A stretch of 64,000 nt of DNA from Pogona vitticeps (taxonomy: Eukaryota; Chordata; Lepidosauria; Squamata; Agamidae): contig NC_135784.1 in assembly GCF_051106095.1 (NCBI RefSeq), forward strand, positions 151,439,428-151,503,427, read 5' to 3'. The position numbers and the translations under genes are program-made. The notes beneath the pieces were generated by a model, which was not told the DNA's origin, did no database searches, and saw nothing but the letters and a program-made list of their open reading frames with translations. Shown here one piece after another: positions 35,122 to 47,570 of the stretch. Every line of letters begins with the position of its first letter. Position 1 is the first letter of the stretch.

Positions 35122-38100
35122 CTGGAAAGGAGGGAAGGAGGCAGATGGAAAAGGGAAGCAACAAAATACATGTTGGGCATGCTCTCGCTCTGTATGTGTC
35201 CCATGTGTGTGAGTGTGTGCGTGCACATGCTCATACATGCGCATACAAGCACTGCAAGAAAAAGGTCTCTTAAAAAAAATCAGACCTTCTTGAATGTCAA
35301 TAGAGGTTGGCAGTGATCAGAGGCAGCATCATTTTGGATTGGAGGAGCTTGCACAGATCAATATGAATGAGTACCCCCAAGATGAGTAGACCCTAGTGTT
35401 ATGTACTAATCAAAGGAGAGTGGGCACCTATTATGATATCCTCTCAATATAGTTGGAGTTGGGGGACTCAGAGATTGGAAAAGGTAGTTTTTGGACTTCA
35501 CCTCCTAGAATCCTGGAGCCAGCAGAAGTGCTCACTAAGCTGACTAAGCATTCTGGAAGTCTTAGTAGCCAGTATAGTCCTTGAGCTCCAACTGAGAGGA
35601 GAGTGCCTCTGGAATTGTATGCCAGATGGTGCCACTTACAGAAACCCTGCTGTTTGCAATGGGTGATCTCTGTGAAGAAAACCTGCCCTCTTGTGTGCAC
35701 AATAGCAGTGTTTGGCTAGTAGCAAAATCTCACTTGATTGTACGTACTGGCAAGACTTACTGCTCAACAAAATCCCCCAAAAGGAACTTTTTCAAAGCCT
35801 GGGTTGTCCCCACACCCAACCACAGTGTTAAAAAGTGGTGGGAAAAAATGGAAGGACTGCAAATGAAAGGCAACACTTATTTGGTTCACCTATAAAACTC
35901 CACATTTGAGGCATGGTGAGTGAATAATAAAAGCCTAGCCTGGAAGCAGTAAGGGGAGCGAACACTGCTCTTTGCAGGGCACAGATGTAGCGCTAAATCA
36001 CATGTAGTAGAACGTCATATGAAGGTCAGGAAACCTCCGGTCTAAATTAGTGAGCAAGAAAACCATGCCTTTAATTGATACAAAGGAGATGTCTGAAAGA
36101 TTTTAGATATAGGACTCCATCCCACATGAATAAAGGCTGGCATTTGAATGATTTAAGGGAAGCCAATGAACTCTATCTCATCAAGAAGCAATAGAACAGG
36201 CTGACTTTGGAGACAGAAAATGTTTCAATTAATGTTACAGAAAAACTTTAAAACTTCAAAAGTTCTTTACTTGTTGCACAAGAGAGTACGGTACTTACAG
36301 TTGTGCTTTATTGCCCTTTGTCCAAAATAATTTTTTTAATAAAATATGTCTGGGAGGGCACTGGAAAAAAAGGTAATGCAATGTTCTATCAGTAACCTTA
36401 TCTGAATGCTCTGGAGGAAAGAGAGAACAGAGAATTGTTGTGTGAACAATTCCCGACAAGGCTTTTATCATGTCTCTACCTTGCCCCATTCACTGAATAT
36501 GATGGGGGCTTCGTGTGCTAATACTGCCATATTATTGCAGCTTTTTCTCTGGCATGCACTCATACATGAAGTCCCTCTCCAATGTCACTCATCTATTATA
36601 AAAAACATTGGCCAAAATCTTGTTGCTCAGTATAGTAAATTGTACTAGATTAGGCCCATTGAATCCATGGGGATTCATGAGTTCTATGAATTTGAATGGA
36701 CCTACTCTAACTCTCCCTTACGTTAGCACTCTAATGTCCTCTTCCAAATTACCCTTTACCCAAATATTTCCTTGAAACAGTATTTTAACCCTCAAGGCTC
36801 CGTAACATTGCTGATTTTTATCAGTTTCAGCTCCAATATACAGTATTTTAAATCTATTTACAGTCACATGGTTTTTGTATTGCTGTGTGTGTTCATTTAA
36901 AAAATATTACTCCAATATAAAGTAGGGGTTTAAAACTGCTTCAGGAAACTACACGTGAGATTTAAAATTGTTTCATTAACCAGCATGTCCGCGGTTTTCA
37001 CTTTGAACCTTTGTCCTGCGCCTGTCTATCCTGACTCTGGTTGCCTCCCATAACCACTCACTGCTTCTGCTGTGAGCTTATTTTTATTAATTCCCCCCCC
37101 CCCAAGGAGTATAGTGATAGTTTGACATGACAGTAGAAATTTACTAGCCAGTAGAGAGAGAAAGGGGTCAAGCACTACCTCTTAAAAGTGAAGAAGCTCC
37201 CAATATGTCAATTTCACTGGTCAGTTCCACTTTGCAAAGAAGAGGGGAGCACTTTCTCTCTTTCTCTCTCTGCTGACTCTTAAATTTCCACTGTCATGTC
37301 AGACTGTTGCTATCCCTTTGAAAAAAGATTTGAAAATTAAAAACAAGCCCACAGCAGAAGCCATGAGTGGCTGTGGGAGGTAGCTAACTCCAGGCAACAG
37401 ATACAATTTATACTGATGAGTATATGCCAAACCAACGAAAAATAAATTGATTTTACATCCACATTAAAACTGATGACCTTCTGCTGGGCCAGAAAATACC
37501 TAACTTCTGGTTAAAAAACCAATAATTCCTGGGCAAAAAAAAAACTACGCTTCCTTGTGGATTGTGTAGCCGGTAATTTTAAAATCAATTTTATTTAAGC
37601 AAAACCTGATTCTACATTGGTTTTTATTGCCAGTGTGATTGAGCCCTAAGTGGTTTAGGTATCTGGCTACACAGAGGTGGGAGTTTAACTCCCTGTTGTG
37701 TGTCCCAAAAGAGCCGGCCTGTGAGACATCAGGCAAGCTACACAGTCCCAGTAGTAAAAAGAAAGGGGCTTCTCCAGAATGCATGGAGTAGAAGAAGAGA
37801 ATGGTAAAGTACTTCTGTGTATTCTCTAACTGGAAAACCCTAGAAAGGGTCCCCATAAGTCACAATTGACTTAACAGCACATACGTACAAGCAAGTAACC
37901 CATTTTGAACTTTGTATTTATAAGGAAACCTGGCAGTCCTTCTCAGAAGTGCCTTCATGAGAAGTAGCCACAGAAACACTCAAGGACTCTGGTTTTATGT
38001 GGGGGGAAAAGGCTTCTCCAGAATACATGGAGGAGAGCTCTGGAAGATTCAATCTTGATCAGCTTGTAGCTTTTCCCAACAGCAGTTAACTGGAGATGTT

Positions 38101-41100
38101 TGTTACACAACTAATCATGACTACTTTTACCCTCAGATACCTTACCCAGTGGTTGGTGAAGTTGCGGGTGATGATAGCAGGGGCGAAGGATCGAGCGGGG
38201 TTCATTCCTGCTCCTGTGTAGTATATCTACAAGAAAATAGAGTTAGGATGGAGAAATGGCTTCTCTCGTACATCAACTATCTCTATGTCTCTGGAAAACA
38301 GGCACATTCAACCCGCTTAATAAAACCGTAATGGGATTCGTATGTAGGAGCCTAGGTAGTGGACCCATTAAATGGCTGCCATGCTTTCTACAAAACTGCA
38401 GCCATATAGACTCTTACATTGGCAGTGATAATTCACTCTTAAGAGCATTGTGCTCTTGCCCTTTCACTCCCAGATATAGTTACCAAGAGTGGCAGAATGG
38501 AAATCCTTTCCCCCATGGTTATATTGTAGGTACCCTGCCCCAAGAATCTCAATAGCAAAGGAGATGAAATAATTTGTTATAAATAGAATGAGGAATAACC
38601 AAGTAGAATTATGTTTGAGGAGGGCAGTGCCATGTGGGGCTGATCTTAGAACCAAGATGTTAATTACAGGATGTCAATGACAGAGACTATACACCCCTGC
38701 GTTTTAGAAGTATTGCAGCAGGCATCACATTTCTGCTTTTGCCATGCTTCTGATTGAGATTTCCTCTTTGGAAAATGCCTTTAAGCTTATTGAGCCAAAC
38801 ACCATGAAAGAGTAGCCTAGATTGGTGGGGGATCGGGACCTCAGGCCCTTGAGTCTCAACATTGGAAGAAAGGGGGGATATAAATTAAAATAAAATAAAC
38901 AAATCCCTGTAAATCAGCCATTCTCTGCAGGAGGGGCATATGGCCCTCCAGGGCCCTCTGGAACATTTGAAGTGGGGCCACAGCCTGGAAACAGTTCTTC
39001 ACACACCGCTTTCTAAATGTTGTTGTGTGACTTTTCAATCTTGATTCAGCCTATATTTGTTTCATATTATGTTTATGGCCAAAAAAAAAAAACATTGATA
39101 ATGGCTTCTGTAGATGGTGATAGGCCACTCTGAAGCTCAGGAGCCACCAAATTCTAGGAAGCACAGGCAGCTAAAATCATCTGCTCAGTTGGCTAGGAAA
39201 AAAAATAAGTGCCCAACAGAGGAATCGTGTTTCCATGTAACAAGAGATACTTATGGGGAAGTCAATCCTCTTCAAGGGATCATTCTTAAGGAGGCACTGA
39301 TGGCTTCCACCTTTGTTTTGAGGAGGGCCCTGAAATCCTTTAGGGCTGTTCATGCAACACTAGAGCAATGCCTGTGTGTTAGTCCCCAGGTCTGCGGGTT
39401 CCCTGACTACCTAGATTGTCACTGGAGCCTTCTTGGAAGCAAAATGTTACTCTCAAGTTGTTATTGGTACTATAACGCCCAGTGTTCCTCACCACTAGCT
39501 ATGCTGCCTACAGCTGAGTAGTAGTCCAACATCTGGAGGGGCACACCTTGCCCACACCGGATTTAGACCTCTGTACTGTCTTCTGACCTTCTGATCTGTA
39601 TTGACCAAGAATTTGTTCTCTGGAGTGTCTTCAGACTTTGCTCCTGGGGCTGAACTGTGCTAACGCCTAGCTGTTCTGTGTGGTGCCTAAGAGAGCAACA
39701 TCTTATACACTGAGTCATTACCCCAAACAGGTGTCCAAGAGTGAGGGAGATTCCAACGGCCAGTGCCATGTTTCTTATGTACCCATTACGTCTCTCGTCG
39801 TAGGTGGCAAAGATGCAGAGGACAAACTGTAAGGTCAGGAAGATCTCCACAACGGTAGCTTGGCCTACATTTAGACTGGGATGCATCTGCAGCCAGGAAA
39901 ATATACAGAAAGACAGAACTGTGAGGCAATAACAAAGACTTGCCAGCAGCCCCACACGAAAGATAGCAGTGATTATATATTGTATCCAATAGATGTTTGT
40001 GGAGACTGATCAAAACATGGATGTGAAGATGCAAGTAAAACATTTAATAGCTGATATGAATGTCACTGATTTCAGAACTAGAACATCCTCAGATTAGAGG
40101 ATGGACAAGGCTAAGACTAGTCCTGCTGTTAGGGTGAGCAACTGCTTCTGGTAACGGATATTAGGACAAGCAATGGCAGTTCCTTAGCTATTTATTATAA
40201 GTTCCTCTGCTCCAGAACATACCTGCTTGTGCCATGTGACTGTCAAAATCCCTCAAATTGGTCTACTACCATCAAGGTGGGGGTAGAGAATGCTATCACC
40301 AGTACTGAAGTAAGTTTCATCCGGCAATCAAGTCAGAGTCTGCAAATGGAATAGGGGAGGGATTGCCATCTTGTATTTTGCCTCAGGTGTTGAATTGATT
40401 AATTAATACAGTGGGCCCTCTACTTACGGAATTAATCCGTATTGTAACGGTGGCTGCAGGTTGAAAAGTCTGTAGGTCGAGGCTCCATTGCATTGAAAAC
40501 CAATTAATCCCGTAACCAGCCGTTTTTGTTCCATTTTGGTTTCTTTTTTCTGGTCTGTAGGTCGATTCTCTGGCTGCAAGTCAAAGCTAAATTTTGCGGC
40601 CAGAGAAGTCTGTAACTCGAAAAGTCTGTAAGTCGAGCCATCTGTAAGTCGAGGGTCCACTGTACAGTGGTGCCTTCAATCTTCAGCAGTTAAGTCAGTT
40701 ATCCTGACTTAGCTTTAGGGATCCTGTGACTGTAGGGGATGAATATATACCATGGGGAAAATATATGGATGAAAAAATAAAGGGGAAAAAAGCCACCTAA
40801 TCTCAATCTCCCAATCTCTGGATGTCTGTGAATTTCATTGTATGGGTATACAGTACTGTGTATATACTTACAATGACAATCAATCAATCAATCAATCATT
40901 GCCCCAAAGCAGGAGCACACCATCAGTACTACATTACAGACTATTGTACAACTTGTGTTTTTGTGTGACAACAAGCAGGGAGCAGAAACAGAGTCACAAA
41001 GAAGGAGGGAACCTCAGAAGGGAAAAGAGGTTCTGCAGCATCCTTAAGAGCTCCAACCTCTGCTTAACAATTCTAACCAAGGAGAATTCACCACCAACAG

Positions 41101-44100
41101 AGCCAGTCTGATCAGCTGCCAAATAGACAGCAGCTCAAGTTTAGCTGAAGTCTCTTGCCTTGTAAATTGAGCCCATTGACTTGGATGCCATCCTATGAAA
41201 AACAAACACCACTTTCAGTCCATGATTGCTCGTACTTGATAATGTCATTCTTCATTATTGTTCAGACTAATCATAGGCAGCAACATTTGCAGTCTCAGAG
41301 GACTTGGCCTCTAGGTACCACACCATGGTCCAGAGTCATCCCTATGGGTGGGTGGAGATTTTGATTCAATTCTTCACTGCATCTTAGTCTTGCACTTTGA
41401 GTGGTACAGTCTACTGCCTTCTCCCCCTGAAATGAATGTTGCATGTGTGCCACAGCATGTGCCACAATACATGGGACATTAAACCACATATCCCTTCTTT
41501 ATCACACCATACTTACTGCTATTACTTAAATGATGGGGGTGATGGGACACAAGAAGGGATTTTATTAAGTCCATATTATGATCCCCTTTCTCCCGCTAGT
41601 TTCAACCAAATCATGTCCCTATCCCTGTGCAGCAGAAGTGTTCTAAAAACACTTGCTAACAGGGCTAGTGATAAAGGGTAACGGGGAGTGGTTGACAAGA
41701 TTTGAAGGGGCTTCTTGCAGTCAGACCACTCCCAAAGCACTAGCCTTACAAAAGGCTGCTTTCATATCTATTTCTGCTCTATTTTTCAAAGTAGTTTGGA
41801 CTTCATCAGGGAGAACCCATTCTAGCAGTGAGCAGTAGAAATTAGTAATGCACATCAGGTGGTCATGTATCTTCTTTTAGGGAGAGCAGTTCTTCATTTG
41901 AAAGGTTGCCATGGAACAATCCTCCTGCTGAAGGTGTAGAAGTATCCAGTCCAAGCGTGATTTAAGTATAAGTAACCATAAGACGGGTTATCCAGGACCT
42001 TGAAGTTGCCCATCCACAGCACTTGGGCAGCAGACTCAGCAGGCAAACAGTCAGCTGGTCTTTCACACTCAAATAAATGCACTGTGATTCGGCCAAACCT
42101 ACAGAAATATTGTTTCTAATTTTGCACCTCCACATATAAATCAACATATGGAGTTTTATGCAAATCAATGTAATTTTTGTTCTCCACTTTGGTGATACAT
42201 GGCCTCCTGTCGGGTGATGTGTATGTGGCCGCTATAAATGCATAGCTCTGAATTTCATCCATGGTCCCACAGCAGCTTTGTTCTCTTGGACCAGATTGTA
42301 CTGCTGCTTTTTTTAAATAGACACACATGAATGTGATCGAACAAACATTAATGTAGCACTTTAATCTTTTTTCTTTTTTAAAAAATAAGCAAGCAAGCAA
42401 CGAAGAAACTCTCTTACACACATGCACACAGAAGTTTATAATCCTAGGAAATTTGGATCTTGAACCCCTAGAATGATTGCTAGTTGTCTCGTTATTCTTT
42501 TTGTCCAGTGCTTTTCACTTTCTTAGTCACAAACCCAGATTGGCTACAAAACATTCACTAGACAAAATTTTAAAGAAGCATAGCCAAGATAAAAGCAGCA
42601 TATGTTTACTTCTTTAATGCATAATCATAATTAACTGAATATTAATTCTTAATTAACCTGAGTGTCCTTAGCAGACAGATGGGTGGTACAGAAGTCAAAT
42701 ACATACATACATACATACATACATACATACATACATACATACAAACAAACAAACAAACAAACAAACAAACAAACAAACAAACAAACAAACAAACAAACAA
42801 ACAAGCAAAGCTTAGAATTGAAGAGCTAGAAGGGACCTTATGGATCATCAAGCCCAGTCTTTTACAAGGAGGCACAGTGAAGAATCAAACTCCCAACCTG
42901 TGACTTGAGAGACTTAAACCACCGAGCTATCCAGCAGTTCTTAAATACTCCCCTGCCTCTCTCCAGAAAACAAAAGAAAAGTAAATAAAAGGTTGCACAG
43001 TCCTTGTACACAATCTGAAGGCATTACAGCACTCAAAAATCTCATGTCAGTTTCCACAGAGGTCTTTCTCAGGCCAGAACTGTGGATGGTGCAGAAGAAG
43101 CATAATTTTTCCAAAAATCATGGTCACATGTCAAGAGAGCGAACCAAGTTGCTGAAGTTTAGGACCTTGCATAATTATAAAAATACAATTAAATAACAGC
43201 AAAGGATGAAGGACAGGTCATAATAATTCAGTCTCGTTAAAATATATGAATTGAGCCATCAATCACAAATGACATTTTAAAATGGGGATATAATCTCCTT
43301 TGTGTTTAGGGTAGAGATTATTAATTCCGATGTGGTTTCTGGAGAAGACATATTGATTGTAACATATTTAACTACCTAAAGTCCCATCAGTTTTAATTCT
43401 GAGGCTTTGCCATCATTTGTAAGCTCTGCTATATTGAGACCTTGCCTTTTCTCCATGGAGCTTCATTTTTAGGTGAAAAAACTGTGAGCACCAACAATCC
43501 TGTTCCCCTGGAACAATACCACACAATATATAGACTTACAGAATTTTAATATCCACCAGTAGATACAGGTATCAATTTGATGTGTGGTATCAAACCAGCT
43601 CCCCAACTGTAAATACATCTGAACTGAAGTTAGATAGGGAGACAGTCCAGGCTGAAAAGATTTTGAATTATAAATGCTTAATTTTTAGATCTTGGATTTA
43701 AATATAATTGAACATCAATTCAAACTTTGATTTCAATCAGAGGCAGAGTGAATTTAAATTTTATAATATTCACTTTGTTTCACATTCCTCTGCCTATGTT
43801 TGAATTCAAAGTTTGAAATTATGTTGCTGCTCACTTGAAATTCAGAATTTCCCCCTAGATAATTGATATTTGAATATTCATATTTTGTAGTTCAGTTCCA
43901 AGCTCTACAAATTAAACAGTTATAATGCGAAGTATTCTTAGCTCAGGCGAAGACCGAGGAAATGCAAGGCAGCCTCTTGAACCAGTCAGTCAGTGGACAT
44001 GCTTAATGTTTGTCTGGTTTTATTATGATAAAATATTATGTAATAATGAAATGCTTTTATCAAACTTCTTTTTCCCCCTACAAGCCTCACCCTTTTTCAG

Positions 44101-46193
44101 CAACTGGCCCACTTGAAAAGGGACTCCAGCCCTATGGAAATTGCCCAACTCTGGAAGGCACAGCTTAGAAACCTTATGGGTTGAAGCTCCCTGCATCCTC
44201 TAGGGCAGTGATGGCGAACCTTTCTGAGCCTGAGTGCCCGAACTGCAACACAAAACCAACTTATATATTTCAAAAGTGCCAACTCTGCAATTAAACCTGA
44301 ATATTGAGGTTTTCGTTTAGAAAAAACAACTGCCCCTGCACTGCAAGGGTGAAATGCTTGTTTTTTCCCCCTAGGGGCAGTATTAACAAAGAAATACCTA
44401 CTGGTCCTCCAATCCCACATCAGGCTAGACCGTTAATTGCCACCATTGCATCCCTCCACTGGACCACTGCACCAGCAGAGGAGAGTACCGAAATCTGGGA
44501 TCAGAGGACGGCTAAGTATTTCTCGATGGCGACTTATGGCTCACATGCCCACAGAGAGAGCTCTGTGTGCCAGCTGTAGCACATGTGGCATAGGTTTGCC
44601 ATCGCTGCCCTAGGGCAACATGGCCACTGACCATGTTGGTTGGCGATTCTGAGAGCTGTAGTCTTTAAATGCAACATTTCCATGCCATGATTCAGAACAA
44701 GCTCTGAGAAACCATCTTCCAGCACATGAAATGACAGATGCTTTCTGTTCCATTCTTTCAAAATATGTCAGAGTTTTTCTGTGTGATTATCTTATTCATG
44801 ATTCCATGTGAGGAAGTCCCACTGAGCTCCGTGGCAGTGACTTCTGAATAAACATATTTAGAATTGCTCTCTTAATGGATTGGCATTTAAGAGGCACCTT
44901 ATCCAAAAACTAACCCACACACACCTGCCTCTGAAACAGAGACAGAACTGTCAGCATTTAAGATTTGGCCTAACAGTTAGAAATGAACAGCATTTTCAGA
45001 CAGATAATGTCAGCTGGTCCACTCCCACCTCTGTGAAATCAGTATAAACATAACATCTCAGTTCTTGTGGGATTAACACTTCCTTCCATATTTAACCTGA
45101 TAACAACAACATTCTTACTCATGTCTCAACCAGCAGATGGAAGCCCCATGAACTTGTTAGTGTGAAAAGCCCCTTGAACAGCAAACATCACATAACAAAA
45201 ACAGAAGATTTCATTTTAAATACTGTATCAGTTAAACAGGTTTATGCTAGATTTGTCTGTGTGATGGACTAAAACTAAACGTAATCAAAGCAGTTCCACA
45301 GTTATCTCATGTGACTACAAAATGTGGCTCCCTTTTCTCACAAGTGTGTGCATCTGTGTGTTTTCCTTCTGATTATTCTATTATCGCAAAACTCTAATTC
45401 TCTTCAAATCCATTTTTGTGTTTCTTTATATTTTCACTCTTTCCTCTCACAGGACACACACAAAGGCATAGGGCAAAAAATCTTCTGTACTGTTTGGCTC
45501 TTGTTCACTTATAAAGCCATAATGGTGTTGATAAAACATTGTCATCACTCAAGGGAACAGCTAACTAAGCCTAAGGGAACACAGACTAAGCCTTTCTTTA
45601 TCTCCTATGAAAGCAGATACATCCTCACTACAAGGCTTGGGCTAGAAAGTTTATCCTTTGCCCAGTGGTCCAGATTTTAAAAACTATTCTGTGTAGATCT
45701 CTTGCAGATAAAGCAAGGCTACTTCATTAGTTATGATGGATGCCACCATTCTCCTCAGCAAGGAAAGGAAAGGAAAAGGAAAGGAGGAAAGGAAAAGAAA
45801 ACATTTCCAGATAACTCTGCATCATCCAGTTACCGTGTTGAGTGCCAGGTTACCCCGCAGTGCTACTGGGGTGATTCCGTAAAGTACCGCTGCACCAGCC
45901 ACTCCGCCCAGCACCTGGGCAACCACGTAGAAGACAGCACGGAAGATGGAGAGCTGAGAGCCCAGCAGGAAGGCCACGGTGACTGCTGGATTGAGGTGGG
46001 CACCACTCACGTGGCCCAGAGACTGCACCATGGTGGCTGCTACTAGGCCGAAGGCCAGGGCCACCAGCAGAACATTAATGGGGCCAATGACCCAACGTAG
46101 CGAGGCTCCCAGGCCAAAGAGGACATAGAACAGAGTGCCAAAGAACTCGGCGAAGACAGCTCTCCAAAAGGAGGCTGAGCGTGCCTCCCACAT
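34936..46193 (-). CDS. MIP: MIP, lens major intrinsic protein (aquaporin-0), complete
   Basis: Four minus-strand exons (45834-46193, 39722-39886, 38146-38226, 34936-35121) give 263 codons, the same length and exon sizes (360, 165, 81, 186 nt with stop) I recall for human MIP. The product is a six-helix aquaporin of lens fibre cells: a slow water channel and junction protein. Visible hallmarks are NPA at 68-70 and NPA at 184-186, the selectivity-filter set Phe48, His172 and Arg187, Tyr149 in FATYDERR, and a basic calmodulin-binding tail ([15 protein letters not shown]) with Ser235. The C-terminus [10 protein letters not shown] resembles human EPVELNTQAL, which separates it from AQP2, AQP5 and AQP6. 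All splice sites are GT-AG and every junction is phase 0. It lies between TIMELESS and SPRYD4, as in other tetrapods. No damage is seen. Confidence 0.97.
35122..38145 (-). other. MIP intron 3
   Basis: Contains a degraded hAT-like palindrome near 35450-35598, a poly-C run near 37091 and a SINE at 37630-37885. No further exon is needed: the frame is complete without it. Confidence 0.8.
37630..37885 (+). mobile_element. tRNA-derived SINE with RTE-like tail
   Basis: CCTAAGTGGTTTAGGTATC (A-box), GGTGGGAGTTTAACTCC (B-box region), body GGCAAGCTACACAGTCC and tail GTCACAATTGACTTAACAGC. Same family as 11580-11822. Confidence 0.75.
38146..38226 (-). CDS. MIP: MIP exon 3 (residues 176-202)
   Basis: 81 nt with a TTGTAG acceptor and a GTAAG donor. 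It encodes [16 protein letters not shown] through NFTNHW and carries the second NPA motif and Arg187 of the pore. Confidence 0.97.
38227..39721 (-). other. MIP intron 2
   Basis: No exon. An L2-type tail (AAGAAAGGGGGGATATAAAT) lies near 38867 and a hAT-like fragment near 38915-39015 and 39495-39560. Confidence 0.8.
39722..39886 (-). CDS. MIP: MIP exon 2 (residues 121-175)
   Basis: 165 nt from the CTGCAG acceptor to a GTAATG donor. It encodes [16 protein letters not shown] through GHLFG, that is helices 4 and 5 with the filter His172. Confidence 0.97.
40409..40662. mobile_element. Tigger-like MITE, 254 bp, TA flanks
   Basis: Ends CAGTGGGCCCTCTACTTACG and (inverted) CTGTAAGTCGAGGGTCCACTG-type, between TA dinucleotides (40407-40408, 40663-40664). 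Confidence 0.9.
42701..42803. repeat. Compound (ACAT)n(ACAA)n microsatellite
   Basis: About 10 ACAT units (42701-42740) pass directly into about 16 ACAA units. It directly precedes a SINE tail on the opposite strand and may have grown from that tail. Confidence 0.96.
42812..42945 (-). mobile_element. tRNA-derived SINE with CR1-like tail
   Basis: The minus strand shows GGATAGCTCGGTGGTTTAAG (A-box), GGTTGGGAGTTTGATTC (B-box) and CCCTTCTAGCTCTTCAATTC (tail). Confidence 0.8.
44206..44607. mobile_element. Non-autonomous hAT element, 402 bp
   Basis: Flanked by ctctaggg and ccctaggg. Ends CAGTGATGGCGAACCTTT and (inverted) ATAGGTTTGCCATCGCTG. No transposase. Confidence 0.88.
45755..45797. repeat. 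(AAAGG)n-like purine run
   Basis: Imperfect AAAGG units in MIP intron 1, about 40 bp before the exon 1 donor on the gene strand. Confidence 0.85.
45834..46193 (-). CDS. MIP: MIP exon 1 (residues 1-120)
   Basis: Begins [18 protein letters not shown], encodes helices 1-3 and the first NPA loop ([10 protein letters not shown]), and ends LALNT at a GTAACT donor. The ATG at 46193-46191 is the only start that gives the family N-terminus. Confidence 0.97.
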
Positions 46194-46263
46194 GATGAGG
46201 GCCAGAGGGAAGGGCCGCGTGGAAGGTCAGCAGAATGGTCCTCAAGCTTCCTCTTGCTGCTGC

Positions 46264-46298
46264 TTACATACACACACTCACACACACACACACACACC
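46264..46298 (-). repeat. (TG)n dinucleotide run just upstream of the MIP start
   Basis: A short imperfect AC/TG run lies between the candidate TATA box and the MIP ATG, so it is probably transcribed as 5' UTR. On the sense strand it ends in ATGTAA, a start codon directly followed by a stop (46269-46264). Confidence 0.8.
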
Positions 46299-46330
46299 TA
46301 AGCTGGCCAGTTTGCACTGTGACTGTGAGC

Positions 46331-46339
46331 TTTATATGG
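46331..46339 (-). promoter_or_regulatory. Candidate MIP TATA box
   Basis: On the minus strand this reads CCATATAAA, about 140 bp upstream of the MIP ATG, a spacing suited to a short 5' UTR. Lens MIP genes use TATA promoters. A second TATA-like site (TTTATAAG) lies near 46438-46447, so the choice is uncertain. Confidence 0.45.
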
Positions 46340-46449
46340 TTCCCTAGCCTAGCCCAGCCCAGGAGGTGGGAACTGATGAGTCTGACTAACCAGGGTCTCT
46401 TAACTCTTCAGTGTCCAGCTGGGTAGCTGCACTGCCTCTTATAAAGGAC

Positions 46450-47511
46450 TGAGCACAAGAGATGGTCCGCGGTCCTGCTACTGCCACCGGACCCTTCCTC
46501 TCTAATGGATCAACCCCTTGGTCCTTTTCCTTATTCCTTTGAGGCCAACCATTTCTCAGCAGAGGGTCTACTATCGGGTTACTTGTTAGCAGCTTCTGGG
46601 ACAAATTTGTCATTACGTCTAAGGATACATTAGCATAAGATAGGGCAGGGGACTGATCTGTGAGTGTCTTTACAGTGTAGATATTGTCGGAACCTTCTGC
46701 TATGAAGGGTGTGTCCTCCTCCTCCTTATATTCACTTCCAGAAGGGACTTTATCGACTGAAGACAGTCACATAGCATTGTAAAGAGGCTTCTGCAGTTTT
46801 TCGGTACATAATACTGTTAAGTCTTTCCTGTACAAAGAATGCAATAGGTACACTGTCTGCATTGTGATAAGCTTTCTGGGCTGAATGCCAAGTGGAAAGA
46901 GCATAGTTTCCGGAGACAAGGTAGTGTATGAGCAAGCACTCAGATATAATTTGGAATGCAAGCAGTGCTTGTTAAACTGATTCTGACAGGCAAGCTTCCC
47001 CACCTCAAGCTATTTGGCCAGCAGTGACTCTGAGAAGCATGCTGTCAGGAAAAGGCACAAATGCTGGCTGGATTTTTTTGGGCAGGTGAGACAGGCAAAG
47101 CACTATAGCGGCTTCACACCAGTAGTGTGCACTACCACAATGCTGTGCCTACCTCTGTGCATTAAAATAACAAATAAGATTTAGGATTCTGGATGGCAAG
47201 AATCCTCCCAAGGACCCCCCCCCCCAAAAAAACACCCATGGTTTCAAACTTCAAGCTTCCATCCAGTGATGGAAAAACAGGCTACCAAGCATATCAAGCT
47301 GGCAAAAAAAAGAGAGAGAGAGGCTAAAAACTTGATTGTACTAAAACACAGGGGCTAGAGGGATGTAGGCTTAATAAGTGTAGATCCATGGCACTCAATG
47401 CAAGTTAAATTAGGCATGATCTTATTTCACTGGGCCTACTCTGAACTTAGCTCAGTCTTGATCCAATCCGTGATGTAAATATATAATGGTGTTGATAGAT
47501 TCTTGTTACAG

Positions 47512-47570
<59 letters not shown>

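Larger units (their letters stand above)
39887..45833 (-). other. MIP intron 1
   Basis: Long first intron with a Tigger-like MITE, compound ACAT/ACAA microsatellite, a SINE and a hAT element, each listed separately. The rest (for example 42950-44200) is AT-rich without recognised features. Confidence 0.8.

Noticed and set aside
42701-42803. CRISPR-like or satellite array
   Set aside because: Plain tetranucleotide microsatellite with no spacers, in a vertebrate genome.
45834-46193. AQP2, AQP5 or AQP6 instead of MIP
   Set aside because: The 263-residue length, exon sizes, EPVEL...AL tail and TIMELESS/SPRYD4 neighbours all point to MIP.
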